Source: Deltaproteobacteria bacterium UBA6106 (lineage in GTDB: Bacteria > Desulfobacterota > Syntrophorhabdia > Syntrophorhabdales > Syntrophorhabdaceae). Taken from it: a DNA stretch of 13,149 bases. Shown one piece after another: positions 1 through 8,067 of this stretch. Position 1 is the stretch's first letter; each line of letters opens with the position of its first letter. The notes under the pieces were generated by a model. It worked only from the letters and a program-made list of their open reading frames with translations, was not told the DNA's origin and ran no database searches. The translations under genes were made by a program, and so were the position numbers. The stretch spans positions 1 to 13,149 of the forward strand of contig DIWM01000027.1 in assembly GCA_002428485.1 (NCBI GenBank). The letters are read 5' to 3'.

Positions 1-1164
1 ATGTACACAAGCTGCGGCTGGTTCTTTGACGAGCTTTCGGGCATCGAGACGATACAGATACTCAAATACGCCGCCAGGGCGATACAGCTCGCCGGGGAAA
101 TATCCGGGAGCGATACAGAGCCGGAATTCGTAAAAAGACTGAAAAACGCTAAAAGCAACATCCAGGAGTATGGCGACGGGGCCGAAATATACGAGAGATT
201 CGTGAAGCCCGCCATGGTTGACCTTAAGAAGGTGGCAGTCCACTATGCGGTAAGTTCGGTGATCGAGGAATATCCCGATGATGCCAATGTGTTCAGTTAT
301 GCCGTCCAAAGGAAGGACCGGGAATCGATCCGATCCGGCGATAAAAGGCTAAACGTCGGAAAAATAACTGTTTCCTCAAAGATAACAGGCGATGCTGAGG
401 ATATCAGCTATTGCACATTGTATCTTGGGGGCCACATCTTTCACGGTGGCGTGAGGTCCTTTCTTGGCGATCAACCTTACGACGCGATGAAGCGGGAGAT
501 CGCGGATGCCTTTGAACATGGAGATGTAGCAAAGATCATCCATCTCATGGATACCCATTTCGGGATGCATAATTATTCGCTGGTGCACCTCTTCCTCGAT
601 AAGCAAAGAGAGGTGCTGCAGATCATATTGCGCGAAACGATCGAAGGCTACGAGAGGGTCTATCAGAAGATCTTTGGTAATGACCGCATACTGATGGGTT
701 TTTTACAGGGAGCCGGGATGCCCGTGCCGAAGATCTTTCAGACTGCAGCGGGGCATGCCCTTCTTTCATCGATCAAAAATGAGTTTCAAAAAGACGACGT
801 TGACCTCGAAAAGATGGGCGCGATAATAAAGGACATAAAAAAATGGAAGGTCTCCCTTGACCTTACCGATGCTGAATTCATCGTGAAAAGGAAGACAGAA
901 AGGTTCATGGCGGAACTTGCGGAGGATCCTGAGAATTTTTCGCTTCTTTCGAGGATACAGGTCACTATAGGGCTTTTGAGGTCCATCCCGGCCAACATAA
1001 ATTATTGGACAATACAGAATATATATTACAGGATCGCCAAGAGGTCGTTCAGGGAGATTTCTCAGAGGGCAGAAAGCGGCGATAAAGATGCCGGGTTATG
1101 GGTGGACCGCTTCAGGCAATTGGGCGAATTGATATATTTTAATACCGGTACGGTACTTCGCTAA
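1..1164 (+). CDS. GH57-type glycoside hydrolase, C-terminal DUF3536 region (5' partial)
   Basis: This is the C-terminal 387 residues of a protein whose beginning lies before the window. The first codon happens to be ATG, but the opening motif (MYTSCGWFFDE..GIETIQILKYAARAIQLA) is typical of the interior of DUF3536, which normally follows a GH57 catalytic domain in proteins of about 800 residues, so this Met is most likely internal. No Shine-Dalgarno can be examined. The GH57 catalytic nucleophile is expected in the missing part. GH57 enzymes act on alpha-glucans (amylase, branching or glucanotransferase activities); the exact activity of the DUF3536 group is unclear to me. It ends 16 bp before treY on the same strand, so it is probably in one operon with it, which fits a role in glycogen or maltodextrin processing. 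Family assignment is by recognition of the motif and is fairly sure; function is inferred. Confidence 0.8.
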   Translation: MYTSCGWFFDELSGIETIQILKYAARAIQLAGEISGSDTEPEFVKRLKNAKSNIQEYGDGAEIYERFVKPAMVDLKKVAVHYAVSSVIEEYPDDANVFSYAVQRKDRESIRSGDKRLNVGKITVSSKITGDAEDISYCTLYLGGHIFHGGVRSFLGDQPYDAMKREIADAFEHGDVAKIIHLMDTHFGMHNYSLVHLFLDKQREVLQIILRETIEGYERVYQKIFGNDRILMGFLQGAGMPVPKIFQTAAGHALLSSIKNEFQKDDVDLEKMGAIIKDIKKWKVSLDLTDAEFIVKRKTERFMAELAEDPENFSLLSRIQVTIGLLRSIPANINYWTIQNIYYRIAKRSFREISQRAESGDKDAGLWVDRFRQLGELIYFNTGTVLR

Positions 1165-1180
1165 ACGTTGAGGAGTAAAG

Positions 1181-4100
1181 GTGAATAAAGAAAGATACCT
1201 CGTTCCAAGGATCCCGGTGGCTACATACCGGCTGCAGTTTAATGCCTCTTTCACATTCAACGATGCCAAAAAGATCGTGCAATATCTCCACGACCTTGGG
1301 GTCAGCGACATATACTCCTCTCCCTATTTAAAGGCAGACAAGGGGAGCCAGCACGGGTACGACATTGTTGATCCGAATGCCCTCAACCCCGAGATCGGCA
1401 CCGAAAGGGAATACAACGATCTCATCGCTGAACTGAAAGGCAGGCAAATGGGGCAGGTCCTTGACATAGTTCCCAACCATATGTGCATAGCGAGCTTCGA
1501 GAACAAGTGGTGGGTTGATGTCCTGGAAAACGGGCCGAGTTCGCCATACGTGCATTTTTTTGACATCGACTGGAACCCGGTCAAGAAAGAGCTTGTCAAC
1601 AAGATCCTCCTCCCCGCCCTTGGTGAACAATACGGAAAGGTTCTGGAAAATCAGGAGTTGATATTAACGTTTTCGGCGGGCTCTTTTTTCATACAATACC
1701 ATGACCATAAATTTCCGGTAATACCGAAAACCTATATTCACATCCTCAGTCACCGCGTGGATATATTGCGGGATGAGCTTCGTGAGGATAGTACCTATTA
1801 CACCGAGCTGCTGAGCGTTATTAATGCGCTGCAGCATCTCCCGTCTTACACGGAGACTGGTTTGGAAAAGGTCAAGGAAAGGCGGAGAGAAAAGGAGATA
1901 GTTAAGAGGCGCCTCTGGCGACTTTACAGAAAATGCAGCGAGATCAGAGGCTTTATCGATGAAAACGTGAAGATATTCAATGGCGTCAAGGGGGAACCAA
2001 AAAGCTTTGACCTTCTCGACAACCTTCTGAGAGAACAAATATACCGATTTTCCCACTGGCGTGTTGCCGCAGAGGAAATAAACTACAGGAGGTTCTTCGA
2101 CATAAACAGTCTCGGCGCCCTGAACATGCAGAAAGAAGATGTATTCAGAGAGACCCATAAGCTGATCTTTGCCCTCATCAGGGACGGCAGGGTAACGGGT
2201 CTGCGGGTTGACCATCCCGACGGCCTGTACAATCCTTCTGATTATTTCCATCGCCTCCAGCGGGAGTGCTTTGCGCAACTGCGGAGGGCATACATCGAAA
2301 AGCTGAAAAAAGAGGCGCAGCTTCCTCCCGGGTACCTGAAATACGAAGCAGACAAAGAGATTACCGGCAGGTACGAGGAGGTGCTGTTCTCTGACCCGGG
2401 TTATAAGCCGTTCTATATCGTTGGGGAAAAGATACTCACAAAAGGGGAGGTCATGCCCGGGGAATGGCCGATCTTCAGCACAACGGGTTACGTATTTCTT
2501 AACTCTGTGAACGGGATATTTGTTGATACAAACAACGGAAAGGCATTCGACAGGATCTATAAGAGATTTACAAAGACCGGCGTGAGCTTTCAGGATACGG
2601 TGTATGAAAAGAAAAAATTGGTAATGCAGGCAGCAATGTCCAGCGAAGTGAATATGCTTGCCCATCGCCTCAACAACCTATCGGAAAGAGAAAGGCATAC
2701 GCGGGATTTTACACTGAACAGCTTGATAAAGGCCCTGATAGAAATTATCGCGTTCTTCCCGGTTTACAGGACATATGTTGTCTCCAGCGAGATCAGCGAA
2801 AGGGATGATCACTACATAGACCTTGCTGTAACAAAGGCAAAAAAGAAGAACCCGGCGCTAAACATGTCAATCTTTGACTTTATCAGGGACGTTCTTTTGA
2901 TGAGGTTCCCTCCCAATTTCAGCGGGGACAACAGATCGGAATGGCTTGACTTCACGATGAGGTTCCAGCAGATCACGGGCCCCGTAATGGCAAAAGGCGT
3001 GGAGGACACGGCATGTTATATATTTAACCGGCTTGTCTCGCTTAATGAGGTTGGGGGGAGCCCGGACAGGTTCGGCACGCTGCTTAAGACTTTCCACGGT
3101 CAGAACATAGAGCGTATCAAATCGTGGCCTCATGCGCTCATTACAACATCTACGCATGATTGCAAAAGAAGCGAGGATCTCCGTGCGCGCATAAATGTCC
3201 TCTCGGAACTCCCGGACATATGGAGCGGATGCCTCACGAAGTGGAACAGGTACAACAAAAAAAAGAAGATCGTTGTCGATGGTAATCCGGTGCCGGATCT
3301 CAACGAAGAATACCTTTTATACCAGACCCTGCTGGGCATATGGCCCATAGAGGAGGCTGCCGGCATAGAAGAATATGAGACGTTGAAACAAAGGATCAAA
3401 GACTATATGCAGAAGGCCTTAAGAGAGGCGAAGGAACATACGAGCTGGATCAACCCGGATACTGCATATGAAGACGCAATGAATGTCTTCGTTGACAACA
3501 TCCTTATAAATTCCGAAGACAACATGTTTCTCGAGGACTTCCTGGTATTCCAGCGCATGATCTCTGATTACGGCATCTATAATTCTCTCTCCCAGGCGCT
3601 TCTTAAAATAACATCGCCCGGTATTCCTGATTTCTACCAGGGAACCGAATTGTGGAATTTTACGCTCGTTGACCCTGACAATAGAAGGCCGGTTGATTAT
3701 GGAAGAAGAATCGAAATCCTTGAAAAAATAAAAGAATATGAAAGGAACCATGACGCCGCTTCTGTTGCGCGGCAGACAACTGATAAAAGAAGCGACGGCA
3801 TGATAAAAATGTACCTTATGTATAAAACCCTTAATTACCGCAGGCACAACAGGTATCTCTTCGAGACCGGCAAATACATACCGTTGATAACCGATGGCGA
3901 CAAGTGGGAAAACATCTGTTCATTTGCCAGGCAAGGAACGGATGCAATGGCAATAACCGTGGCGCCGAGATTTCTTTCGAGAATCATCCCGCGCCATACC
4001 GATCTGCCGCTTGGCAAAACTGCATGGGGCAATACCTTTATTGCAGTGCCATTTGAGAGTGAAGGGGCAGAGTATCGTAACATCTTTACCGATGAGATTG

Positions 4101-4192
4101 TGCCTGTACGCAACCACGAACAATCAAAGGTGCTGTATATCGGGGAGATTCTCGTAAATTATCCGGTTGCTCTCCTGGATAAAGTAAGGTAA
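1181..4192 (+). CDS. treY: maltooligosyl trehalose synthase (GH13 family)
   Basis: TreY (EC 5.4.99.15) converts the reducing-end alpha-1,4 bond of maltodextrin into an alpha,alpha-1,1 bond, giving maltooligosyl trehalose, the first step of the TreY/TreZ trehalose pathway in the cytoplasm. The N-terminus has the TreY pattern (PVATYRLQF, residues 12-20; SSPYLKA; GSQHGYD). GH13 regions follow: DIVPNH at 95-100, GLRVDHPDG with nucleophile Asp344, YIVGEKIL with acid/base Glu416, and TTSTHDCKRSED with transition-state Asp660. Cys661 sits where Thr is more usual. The C-terminus has the GIPDFYQG..LVDPDNRRPVDY block. At 1003 aa it is longer than many bacterial TreYs (700-950 aa), mainly through insertions between the barrel motifs. 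The GTG start at 1181 is preceded by GAGGAGTAAAGG, a good ribosome site. TreZ, the partner that releases trehalose, is not in the window. Confidence 0.95.
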   Translation: MNKERYLVPRIPVATYRLQFNASFTFNDAKKIVQYLHDLGVSDIYSSPYLKADKGSQHGYDIVDPNALNPEIGTEREYNDLIAELKGRQMGQVLDIVPNHMCIASFENKWWVDVLENGPSSPYVHFFDIDWNPVKKELVNKILLPALGEQYGKVLENQELILTFSAGSFFIQYHDHKFPVIPKTYIHILSHRVDILRDELREDSTYYTELLSVINALQHLPSYTETGLEKVKERRREKEIVKRRLWRLYRKCSEIRGFIDENVKIFNGVKGEPKSFDLLDNLLREQIYRFSHWRVAAEEINYRRFFDINSLGALNMQKEDVFRETHKLIFALIRDGRVTGLRVDHPDGLYNPSDYFHRLQRECFAQLRRAYIEKLKKEAQLPPGYLKYEADKEITGRYEEVLFSDPGYKPFYIVGEKILTKGEVMPGEWPIFSTTGYVFLNSVNGIFVDTNNGKAFDRIYKRFTKTGVSFQDTVYEKKKLVMQAAMSSEVNMLAHRLNNLSERERHTRDFTLNSLIKALIEIIAFFPVYRTYVVSSEISERDDHYIDLAVTKAKKKNPALNMSIFDFIRDVLLMRFPPNFSGDNRSEWLDFTMRFQQITGPVMAKGVEDTACYIFNRLVSLNEVGGSPDRFGTLLKTFHGQNIERIKSWPHALITTSTHDCKRSEDLRARINVLSELPDIWSGCLTKWNRYNKKKKIVVDGNPVPDLNEEYLLYQTLLGIWPIEEAAGIEEYETLKQRIKDYMQKALREAKEHTSWINPDTAYEDAMNVFVDNILINSEDNMFLEDFLVFQRMISDYGIYNSLSQALLKITSPGIPDFYQGTELWNFTLVDPDNRRPVDYGRRIEILEKIKEYERNHDAASVARQTTDKRSDGMIKMYLMYKTLNYRRHNRYLFETGKYIPLITDGDKWENICSFARQGTDAMAITVAPRFLSRIIPRHTDLPLGKTAWGNTFIAVPFESEGAEYRNIFTDEIVPVRNHEQSKVLYIGEILVNYPVALLDKVR

Positions 4193-4214
4193 TGATAAAA
4201 TAGGGAAGAGCGAG

Positions 4215-5477
4215 GTGGGCAATACCACAATGAACAGCCTGATCGATAAACAAACCAGGGAAATAGGCGAGGCAGACATCCTCGTGGGGATTCCAAGCTA
4301 TAACAACGCCCGTACGATAGGCCACGTCGTGAAGGCCGTACAGGCCGGCATGGCAAAATATTTCCGCGACAGGAAGGCGCTTCTCGTTAATTCCGATGGC
4401 GGATCGACGGATGGGACTACAGAAATCGTTCATAATACAACGGTCGACGACTTTGAAACAATCTTCATAACTCAGAAGACGGAGCCTTTCTTTAAGATAG
4501 TAACCCCGTACCAGGGGACTCCCGGCAAGGGAAGCGCGTTCAGGGCGATCTTTGAGATCGCGGAAACCGTCAAGGCAAAGGCCTGCGCTGTTGTTGACTC
4601 TGACCTCAGAAGCATAACGCCCGAATGGGTCGAGCTCCTTATCAAGCCCGTTCTCGAAGGAGGCTTTGATTATGTCGCCCCTCTTTACCAGAGACATAAG
4701 TACGACGGCACTATCACAAACAGTATAGTCTACCCCTTAACGAGCGCCCTCTACGGCAAGCGCATCAGACAACCCATAGGCGGCGACTTCGGCTTTTCGG
4801 GAAGGCTTGCCGGTTTTTACCTGGCCAAAGATGTATGGGAAACGGATGTTGCGCGATACGGGATAGATATATGGATGACGACCACTGCCATTGCGAACAA
4901 TTTCCCTGTCTGTCAATCCTATCTTGGCGCGAAGATCCACGATCCAAAAGACCCAGGCGCAGACCTGAGCGCGATGCTCTACCAGGTGGTGAGTGCGACG
5001 CTCGACCTTATGGAAACCTATTCCACCGTATGGAAACCTGTAAAATTGTCTGAACCTGTTCCCACGCTTGGCTTCCAGTATGACGTCGGCCTCGAACCGG
5101 TCAATGTAAGCCTGGAAAGGATGGTAGATCGCTTTTCGCTTGGCATCAAGGAGCTTGGCATCTTCTGGAAAGAGTTTATGACAAAAGAGCTCTATAGTTT
5201 TTTTACAAAATTGACGGGCAACAGAAAAAAGACGTTCAGGATACCGGATGAGATCTGGGTCGAGACAATATACAGTTTTATCCTCGCGGCGCATAAAAGG
5301 ATAATGAACAGAGAGCACCTTTTAAAGTCATTGACGCCGCTCTACATAGGCAGGACGGCCTCGTTTGTCATGGAAACGTGGGACAGCGACTCCCGGAAAG
5401 TTGAGGAAAAGATCGAGAACCTGCGTTTGATGTTCGAAGAAAAGAAGGATTTCCTTATTAAGCGCTGGGATGAATAA
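4215..5477 (+). CDS. GT-A glycosyltransferase, mannosylglycerate/glucosylglycerate synthase-like
   Basis: A nucleotide-sugar glycosyltransferase. Numbered from the GTG at 4215, it has the GT-A opening ILVGIPSYNNARTI (22-35), a NSDGGSTDGT loop (59-68), PGKG (103-106), the metal-binding DSD in VVDSDLRS (127-133), QPIGGDFGFSG (186-196), YGIDIW (215-220) and KIHDPKDPG (240-248) with a possible metal-ligand His. The order PGKG, DxDxxS, QPxGG(D/E), (Y/W)GID and the helical C-terminal half match mannosylglycerate synthase (GT78) and the related GT81 glucosylglycerate/GPG synthases. These make charged compatible solutes from NDP-sugar and glycerate or 3-phosphoglycerate. Acceptor and sugar cannot be read from sequence. 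It follows treY by 22 bp, which favours an osmolyte role. Start is uncertain: GTG at 4215 has GGGAAG 6 bp upstream, while in-frame ATG at 4230 has GAGGTG at 12 bp. Enzyme class is sure, product is inference. Confidence 0.75.
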   Translation: MGNTTMNSLIDKQTREIGEADILVGIPSYNNARTIGHVVKAVQAGMAKYFRDRKALLVNSDGGSTDGTTEIVHNTTVDDFETIFITQKTEPFFKIVTPYQGTPGKGSAFRAIFEIAETVKAKACAVVDSDLRSITPEWVELLIKPVLEGGFDYVAPLYQRHKYDGTITNSIVYPLTSALYGKRIRQPIGGDFGFSGRLAGFYLAKDVWETDVARYGIDIWMTTTAIANNFPVCQSYLGAKIHDPKDPGADLSAMLYQVVSATLDLMETYSTVWKPVKLSEPVPTLGFQYDVGLEPVNVSLERMVDRFSLGIKELGIFWKEFMTKELYSFFTKLTGNRKKTFRIPDEIWVETIYSFILAAHKRIMNREHLLKSLTPLYIGRTASFVMETWDSDSRKVEEKIENLRLMFEEKKDFLIKRWDE

Positions 5478-5492
5478 AAGGGGGTATGAAAT

Positions 5493-6188
5493 ATGAATAT
5501 TTTTCAGAGAATTATTGTTGAGCCTTTTGAAAAGTGCTATGAAAAACTGCTTTATTTTCTCCCGAATTTTTTTACATCGATACTCCTCCTTATTGCCGGG
5601 ATCCTTCTTGCGATCATCATCAGAATTATTTTTCAGAAATTCTTTAAGACTATAAAACTTGACAGATTTTCGGAAAGGTCAGGCATCGTTGAAGCCCTCT
5701 CCAAAAGCGGCATCAGGGAGCCTCTGTCAGTTCTTATCTCCAAAATAATAGAGTGGATAATTATCCTTACCTTTCTGGTGGTCGCCATGCAGAACCTAAG
5801 GATTCCCACGGTAGAGCACCTGCTGGAAAGATTTTTTCTTTATATCCCCAATATGTTCATCGCAGCCTTCATCTTGATAATAGGGTATCTTCTGAGCAAT
5901 TTTTTCAGACGGGCCGTGCTTATCGCGTCGGTAAACGCCGGCATTAAATATTCCGGGCTGCTCAGCAAATTTGTCAGGTTTACGGTCTTCATATTATCCT
6001 GCACGATGGCGCTGGAGCAACTGGGGATAGGCAGGGATACCGTCATTATTGCCTTTGCCGTAACCTTTGGAGGGGTAATCCTCGCCCTGGCGATAGCCTG
6101 CGGCCTGGGTGGAAAAGACATAGCCAGGGAATATCTCGAAAAAAAGATGAAAGAAGACAACAAGGGAGACGGGATCAACCACTTATAG
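5493..6188 (+). CDS. membrane protein with MscS-type conserved TM helices, no MscS beta domain
   Basis: A 231-aa integral membrane protein with about five hydrophobic segments (roughly residues 26-48, 85-101, 119-136, 160-178 and 184-204). It contains two related units: FLPNFF...LLIAGILLA at 22-40 is echoed by YIPNMF...ILIIGYLLS at 117-135, suggesting an internal duplication. The last helix ends in FGGVILALAIACGLGGKDIA (192-211), very like the pore helix TM3 of MscS channels, but the protein then stops after a charged tail (YLEKKMKEDNK). The cytoplasmic beta domain of MscS is therefore absent. This matches the 'conserved TM helix' (PF05552-type) proteins, whose function is poorly known. Start ATG at 5493 has AAGGGGG 8 bp upstream; the gene lies 15 bp after the glycosyltransferase, so it is probably co-transcribed. 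A link to osmotic stress is inferred from the operon. Confidence 0.75.
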   Translation: MNIFQRIIVEPFEKCYEKLLYFLPNFFTSILLLIAGILLAIIIRIIFQKFFKTIKLDRFSERSGIVEALSKSGIREPLSVLISKIIEWIIILTFLVVAMQNLRIPTVEHLLERFFLYIPNMFIAAFILIIGYLLSNFFRRAVLIASVNAGIKYSGLLSKFVRFTVFILSCTMALEQLGIGRDTVIIAFAVTFGGVILALAIACGLGGKDIAREYLEKKMKEDNKGDGINHL

Positions 6189-6210
6189 GATAAAAAGCAT
6201 ACTATTTAGC

Positions 6211-6239
6211 TTGACAACAAAAAAACCTGCGTGCTAATG
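6211..6239 (+). promoter_or_regulatory. possible sigma70-like promoter before the symporter pair
   Basis: A perfect -35 TTGACA at 6211-6216 is followed 16 bp later by GCTAAT (6233-6238, 4 of 6 matches to TATAAT). Transcription would start near 6244, only a few bases before the ATG at 6250, so the mRNA would be nearly leaderless. The 61-bp gap here is the largest in the plus-strand gene run, which supports a separate or extra promoter. The -10 is weak. Confidence 0.35.
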
Positions 6240-6242
6240 AAA

Positions 6243-6255
6243 TAGCATCATGCTA
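6243..6255. repeat. perfect palindrome TAGCAT-C-ATGCTA spanning a start codon
   Basis: A 13-bp perfect inverted repeat encloses the ATG (6250-6252) of the symporter accessory gene. A further TGCTA copy at 6232-6236 pairs with TAGCA at 6243-6247 as an alternative, overlapping repeat. No Shine-Dalgarno is visible upstream. It could be an operator for a dimeric regulator or a small hairpin hiding the start codon; the sequence alone does not decide. Confidence 0.5.
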
Positions 6256-6432
6256 GGCTTTCCTGACATCTGGATCCTTTCAGGTTTTATCCTTGCCTTT
6301 TTTTCCGCCCTCTTCTGCGTCATCTACGGGATTATAAACTGGAACAAGGGATCGATGGAAAAGGACGGAGATTACAGAGAAGAGCTGCGCTGGGAAAGGG
6401 AAGAGATCGACCTGATAGAGAAGCTTCCCTGA
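6250..6432 (+). CDS. symporter small accessory protein (single TM)
   Basis: A 60-aa protein with one N-terminal membrane helix (WILSGFILAFFSALFCVIYG, about residues 8-27) followed by INWNKG and a charged cytoplasmic tail rich in Glu and Arg. This helix plus VIYGIINWNKG layout is that of the small proteins found just upstream of some sodium:solute symporters and annotated as 'symporter small accessory protein'. The next gene, 5 bp downstream, is such a symporter, so the two are almost certainly translated together. The in-frame stop at 6238-6240 leaves ATG 6250 as the only sensible start. It has no recognisable ribosome site, which is odd for this region where most genes have good ones. Its role in transporter assembly or activity is inferred from context. 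Confidence 0.75.
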   Translation: MLGFPDIWILSGFILAFFSALFCVIYGIINWNKGSMEKDGDYREELRWEREEIDLIEKLP

Positions 6433-6437
6433 GGGTT

Positions 6438-8018
6438 ATGTTCTATCTCATAACATTTACGCTCATATATCTCGCTGTAACGGTTTACCTGAGCTACCTC
6501 GGGTACCGCCGCACTACAAGCGCGTCCGACTATATGCTCGCCGGCAGACAGGTCCATCCCGTAACAATGGGATTAAGCTATGGCGCCACATATATAAGCA
6601 CATCGGCGATAATCGGGTTTGGCGGTGTAAGCGCCCTTTATGGGTTCAGCCTCTCGTGGCTGACCGTCCTCAATATCATGATCGGCATCTGGGTTGCCTT
6701 TGTGATCTTTGGGAAGAGAACCCGCAAGATGGGCAAGGCGCTCGACGCACATACCTTTCCGGAACTTCTCGGCAGACGATATGAATCACGGTTTGTCCAG
6801 GGGTTTTCCGGTCTCGTGATCCTCATCTTCATGCCCATTTACGCAGCGGCAGTCCTTATAGGCATCTCCCGTTTTATCGAGGTTTACCTGAATGTGCCTT
6901 TTTCGACAGCCTTTCTTGCCTTCCTCCTTATCACGGCCTGCTACGTCATCTGGGGTGGACTGAAGGGCGTCCTCTATAACTCTGTATTTCAGGGCATTAT
7001 CATGATCGTCGTCATGATTGCCATCGGCATCTACACCTACCATGCGGCAGGAGGAATCGTGAGCGCCCATGAAGCCCTTACGAAACTGACGCCCCTGGTC
7101 CCTCAATACCTGAAAGAAGCGGGACACAGGGGATTCACGTCCATGCCTGCGGCAGCGTCACCCCTGTGGTGGTATGTCATTACAACAATGATCATGGGGG
7201 TCGGCATCGGGGTCATTGGCCAGCCTCAATTGAATGTCCGCTTCATGACCCTCAAGTCGGACAGGGAAATCAACAGGTCTATCCCCTTCACCGCGATCTT
7301 TATACTCCTTACCACCGGCATTGCCTTTGCTGTCGGAGCGCTGACCAACGTGATCTTCTACGCCACTTATACCGAGTTGCCCATACAGGCCGTGCAGGGC
7401 AACATCGACAAGATCATACCGTTCTACATCGACCGGTTCTACCCACAGTGGTTTGTAGCCCTTTTCCTCGTTACCATGATGTCCGCCGCCATGAGCGCCA
7501 ACAGCAGTCAGTTTCACGCCCTTGGCACTTCGCTCTCCAGGGACATCTTCGAGCAGGCCCTGCTCAAAGGCAAATCCGTTGCTGAGATCACAATCGTGAC
7601 GCGCGTCGGGATCGTGTTCAGCATCTTCTCAACACTCTTTATAGGATTGATACTACCGGAAAGCGTCGTGGCAGTCGCCACAGCCTTCTTCTTCAGTCTC
7701 TGCGGCGCCACATTCATACCTGCGTATTTCTTCGGGCTCTACTGGAAAAAAGGGACAAAGGCGGCGGCAAAGGCAAGCATCCTCTGCGGCTTTTTCATCT
7801 CCCTCTTCTGGATGCTCTTTTTTCACGAGCAGGAGTCGCAGGCATTCGGCCTGTGCAAGTTCTTTTTCAAATCGAACGCCCTTGCAGGCCACCCCTGGAA
7901 TATGATCGACCCCCAGATCATCGCCCTGCCGATCTCATTCATCGTGTTTGTCGTCGTCTCTCTCGTGACCAGGCCGGTCAGGGAAGAGACCATCAAGAAC
8001 GCATTCAGACATATCTAA
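6438..8018 (+). CDS. sodium:solute symporter (SSS family)
   Basis: A 526-aa inner-membrane transporter with about 12-13 hydrophobic segments, typical in length for the SSS family (Na+-coupled uptake of amino acids, sugars, vitamins or carboxylates). Family features are the N-terminal SASDYMLAGRQVHPVTMGLSYGATYISTSAIIGFGG (residues 28-63), a loop with HTFPELLGRRY, the WGGLKGVLYNSVFQG segment and MMSAAMSANSSQFHALGTSLSRDIF near residues 346-371. The Ser-rich run in that last stretch corresponds to the Na2-site helix. Substrate cannot be read from sequence; the acyl-CoA ligases further on suggest a monocarboxylate or aromatic acid, but only by neighbourhood. Start ATG 6438 has GAGGG only 2 bp upstream, too close for normal use, so translation is probably coupled to the accessory gene, whose stop is 5 bp before. 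Confidence 0.92.
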   Translation: MFYLITFTLIYLAVTVYLSYLGYRRTTSASDYMLAGRQVHPVTMGLSYGATYISTSAIIGFGGVSALYGFSLSWLTVLNIMIGIWVAFVIFGKRTRKMGKALDAHTFPELLGRRYESRFVQGFSGLVILIFMPIYAAAVLIGISRFIEVYLNVPFSTAFLAFLLITACYVIWGGLKGVLYNSVFQGIIMIVVMIAIGIYTYHAAGGIVSAHEALTKLTPLVPQYLKEAGHRGFTSMPAAASPLWWYVITTMIMGVGIGVIGQPQLNVRFMTLKSDREINRSIPFTAIFILLTTGIAFAVGALTNVIFYATYTELPIQAVQGNIDKIIPFYIDRFYPQWFVALFLVTMMSAAMSANSSQFHALGTSLSRDIFEQALLKGKSVAEITIVTRVGIVFSIFSTLFIGLILPESVVAVATAFFFSLCGATFIPAYFFGLYWKKGTKAAAKASILCGFFISLFWMLFFHEQESQAFGLCKFFFKSNALAGHPWNMIDPQIIALPISFIVFVVVSLVTRPVREETIKNAFRHI

Positions 8019-8067
8019 AGGCAGCCTATGGCTCATAGCAAAACACCCGTAAGTCGTGAGGCACATT
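8019..8067. other. short convergent intergenic gap
   Basis: This 49-bp gap lies between the 3' ends of the plus-strand symporter and the minus-strand pentapeptide gene. It holds only a weak 5-bp hairpin (CTATG-GCT-CATAG, 8026-8038) with no T-tract. I see no convincing terminator for either gene. Confidence 0.4.

Noticed and set aside
1..3. ATG at the first base as the true start of the GH57/DUF3536 gene
   Set aside because: The sequence begins within a conserved interior motif of the family; the coincidence of an ATG at the edge is not evidence for a start.
1664..2665. 333-aa open frame on the minus strand opposite treY
   Set aside because: It lies wholly inside a well-supported treY with intact GH13 motifs; its protein has no recognisable domain and no ribosome site that I can support.
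7166..7585. 139-aa plus-strand frame inside the symporter
   Set aside because: Out-of-frame reading of a conserved membrane protein gene; composition is His/Arg/Gln-rich with no domain.
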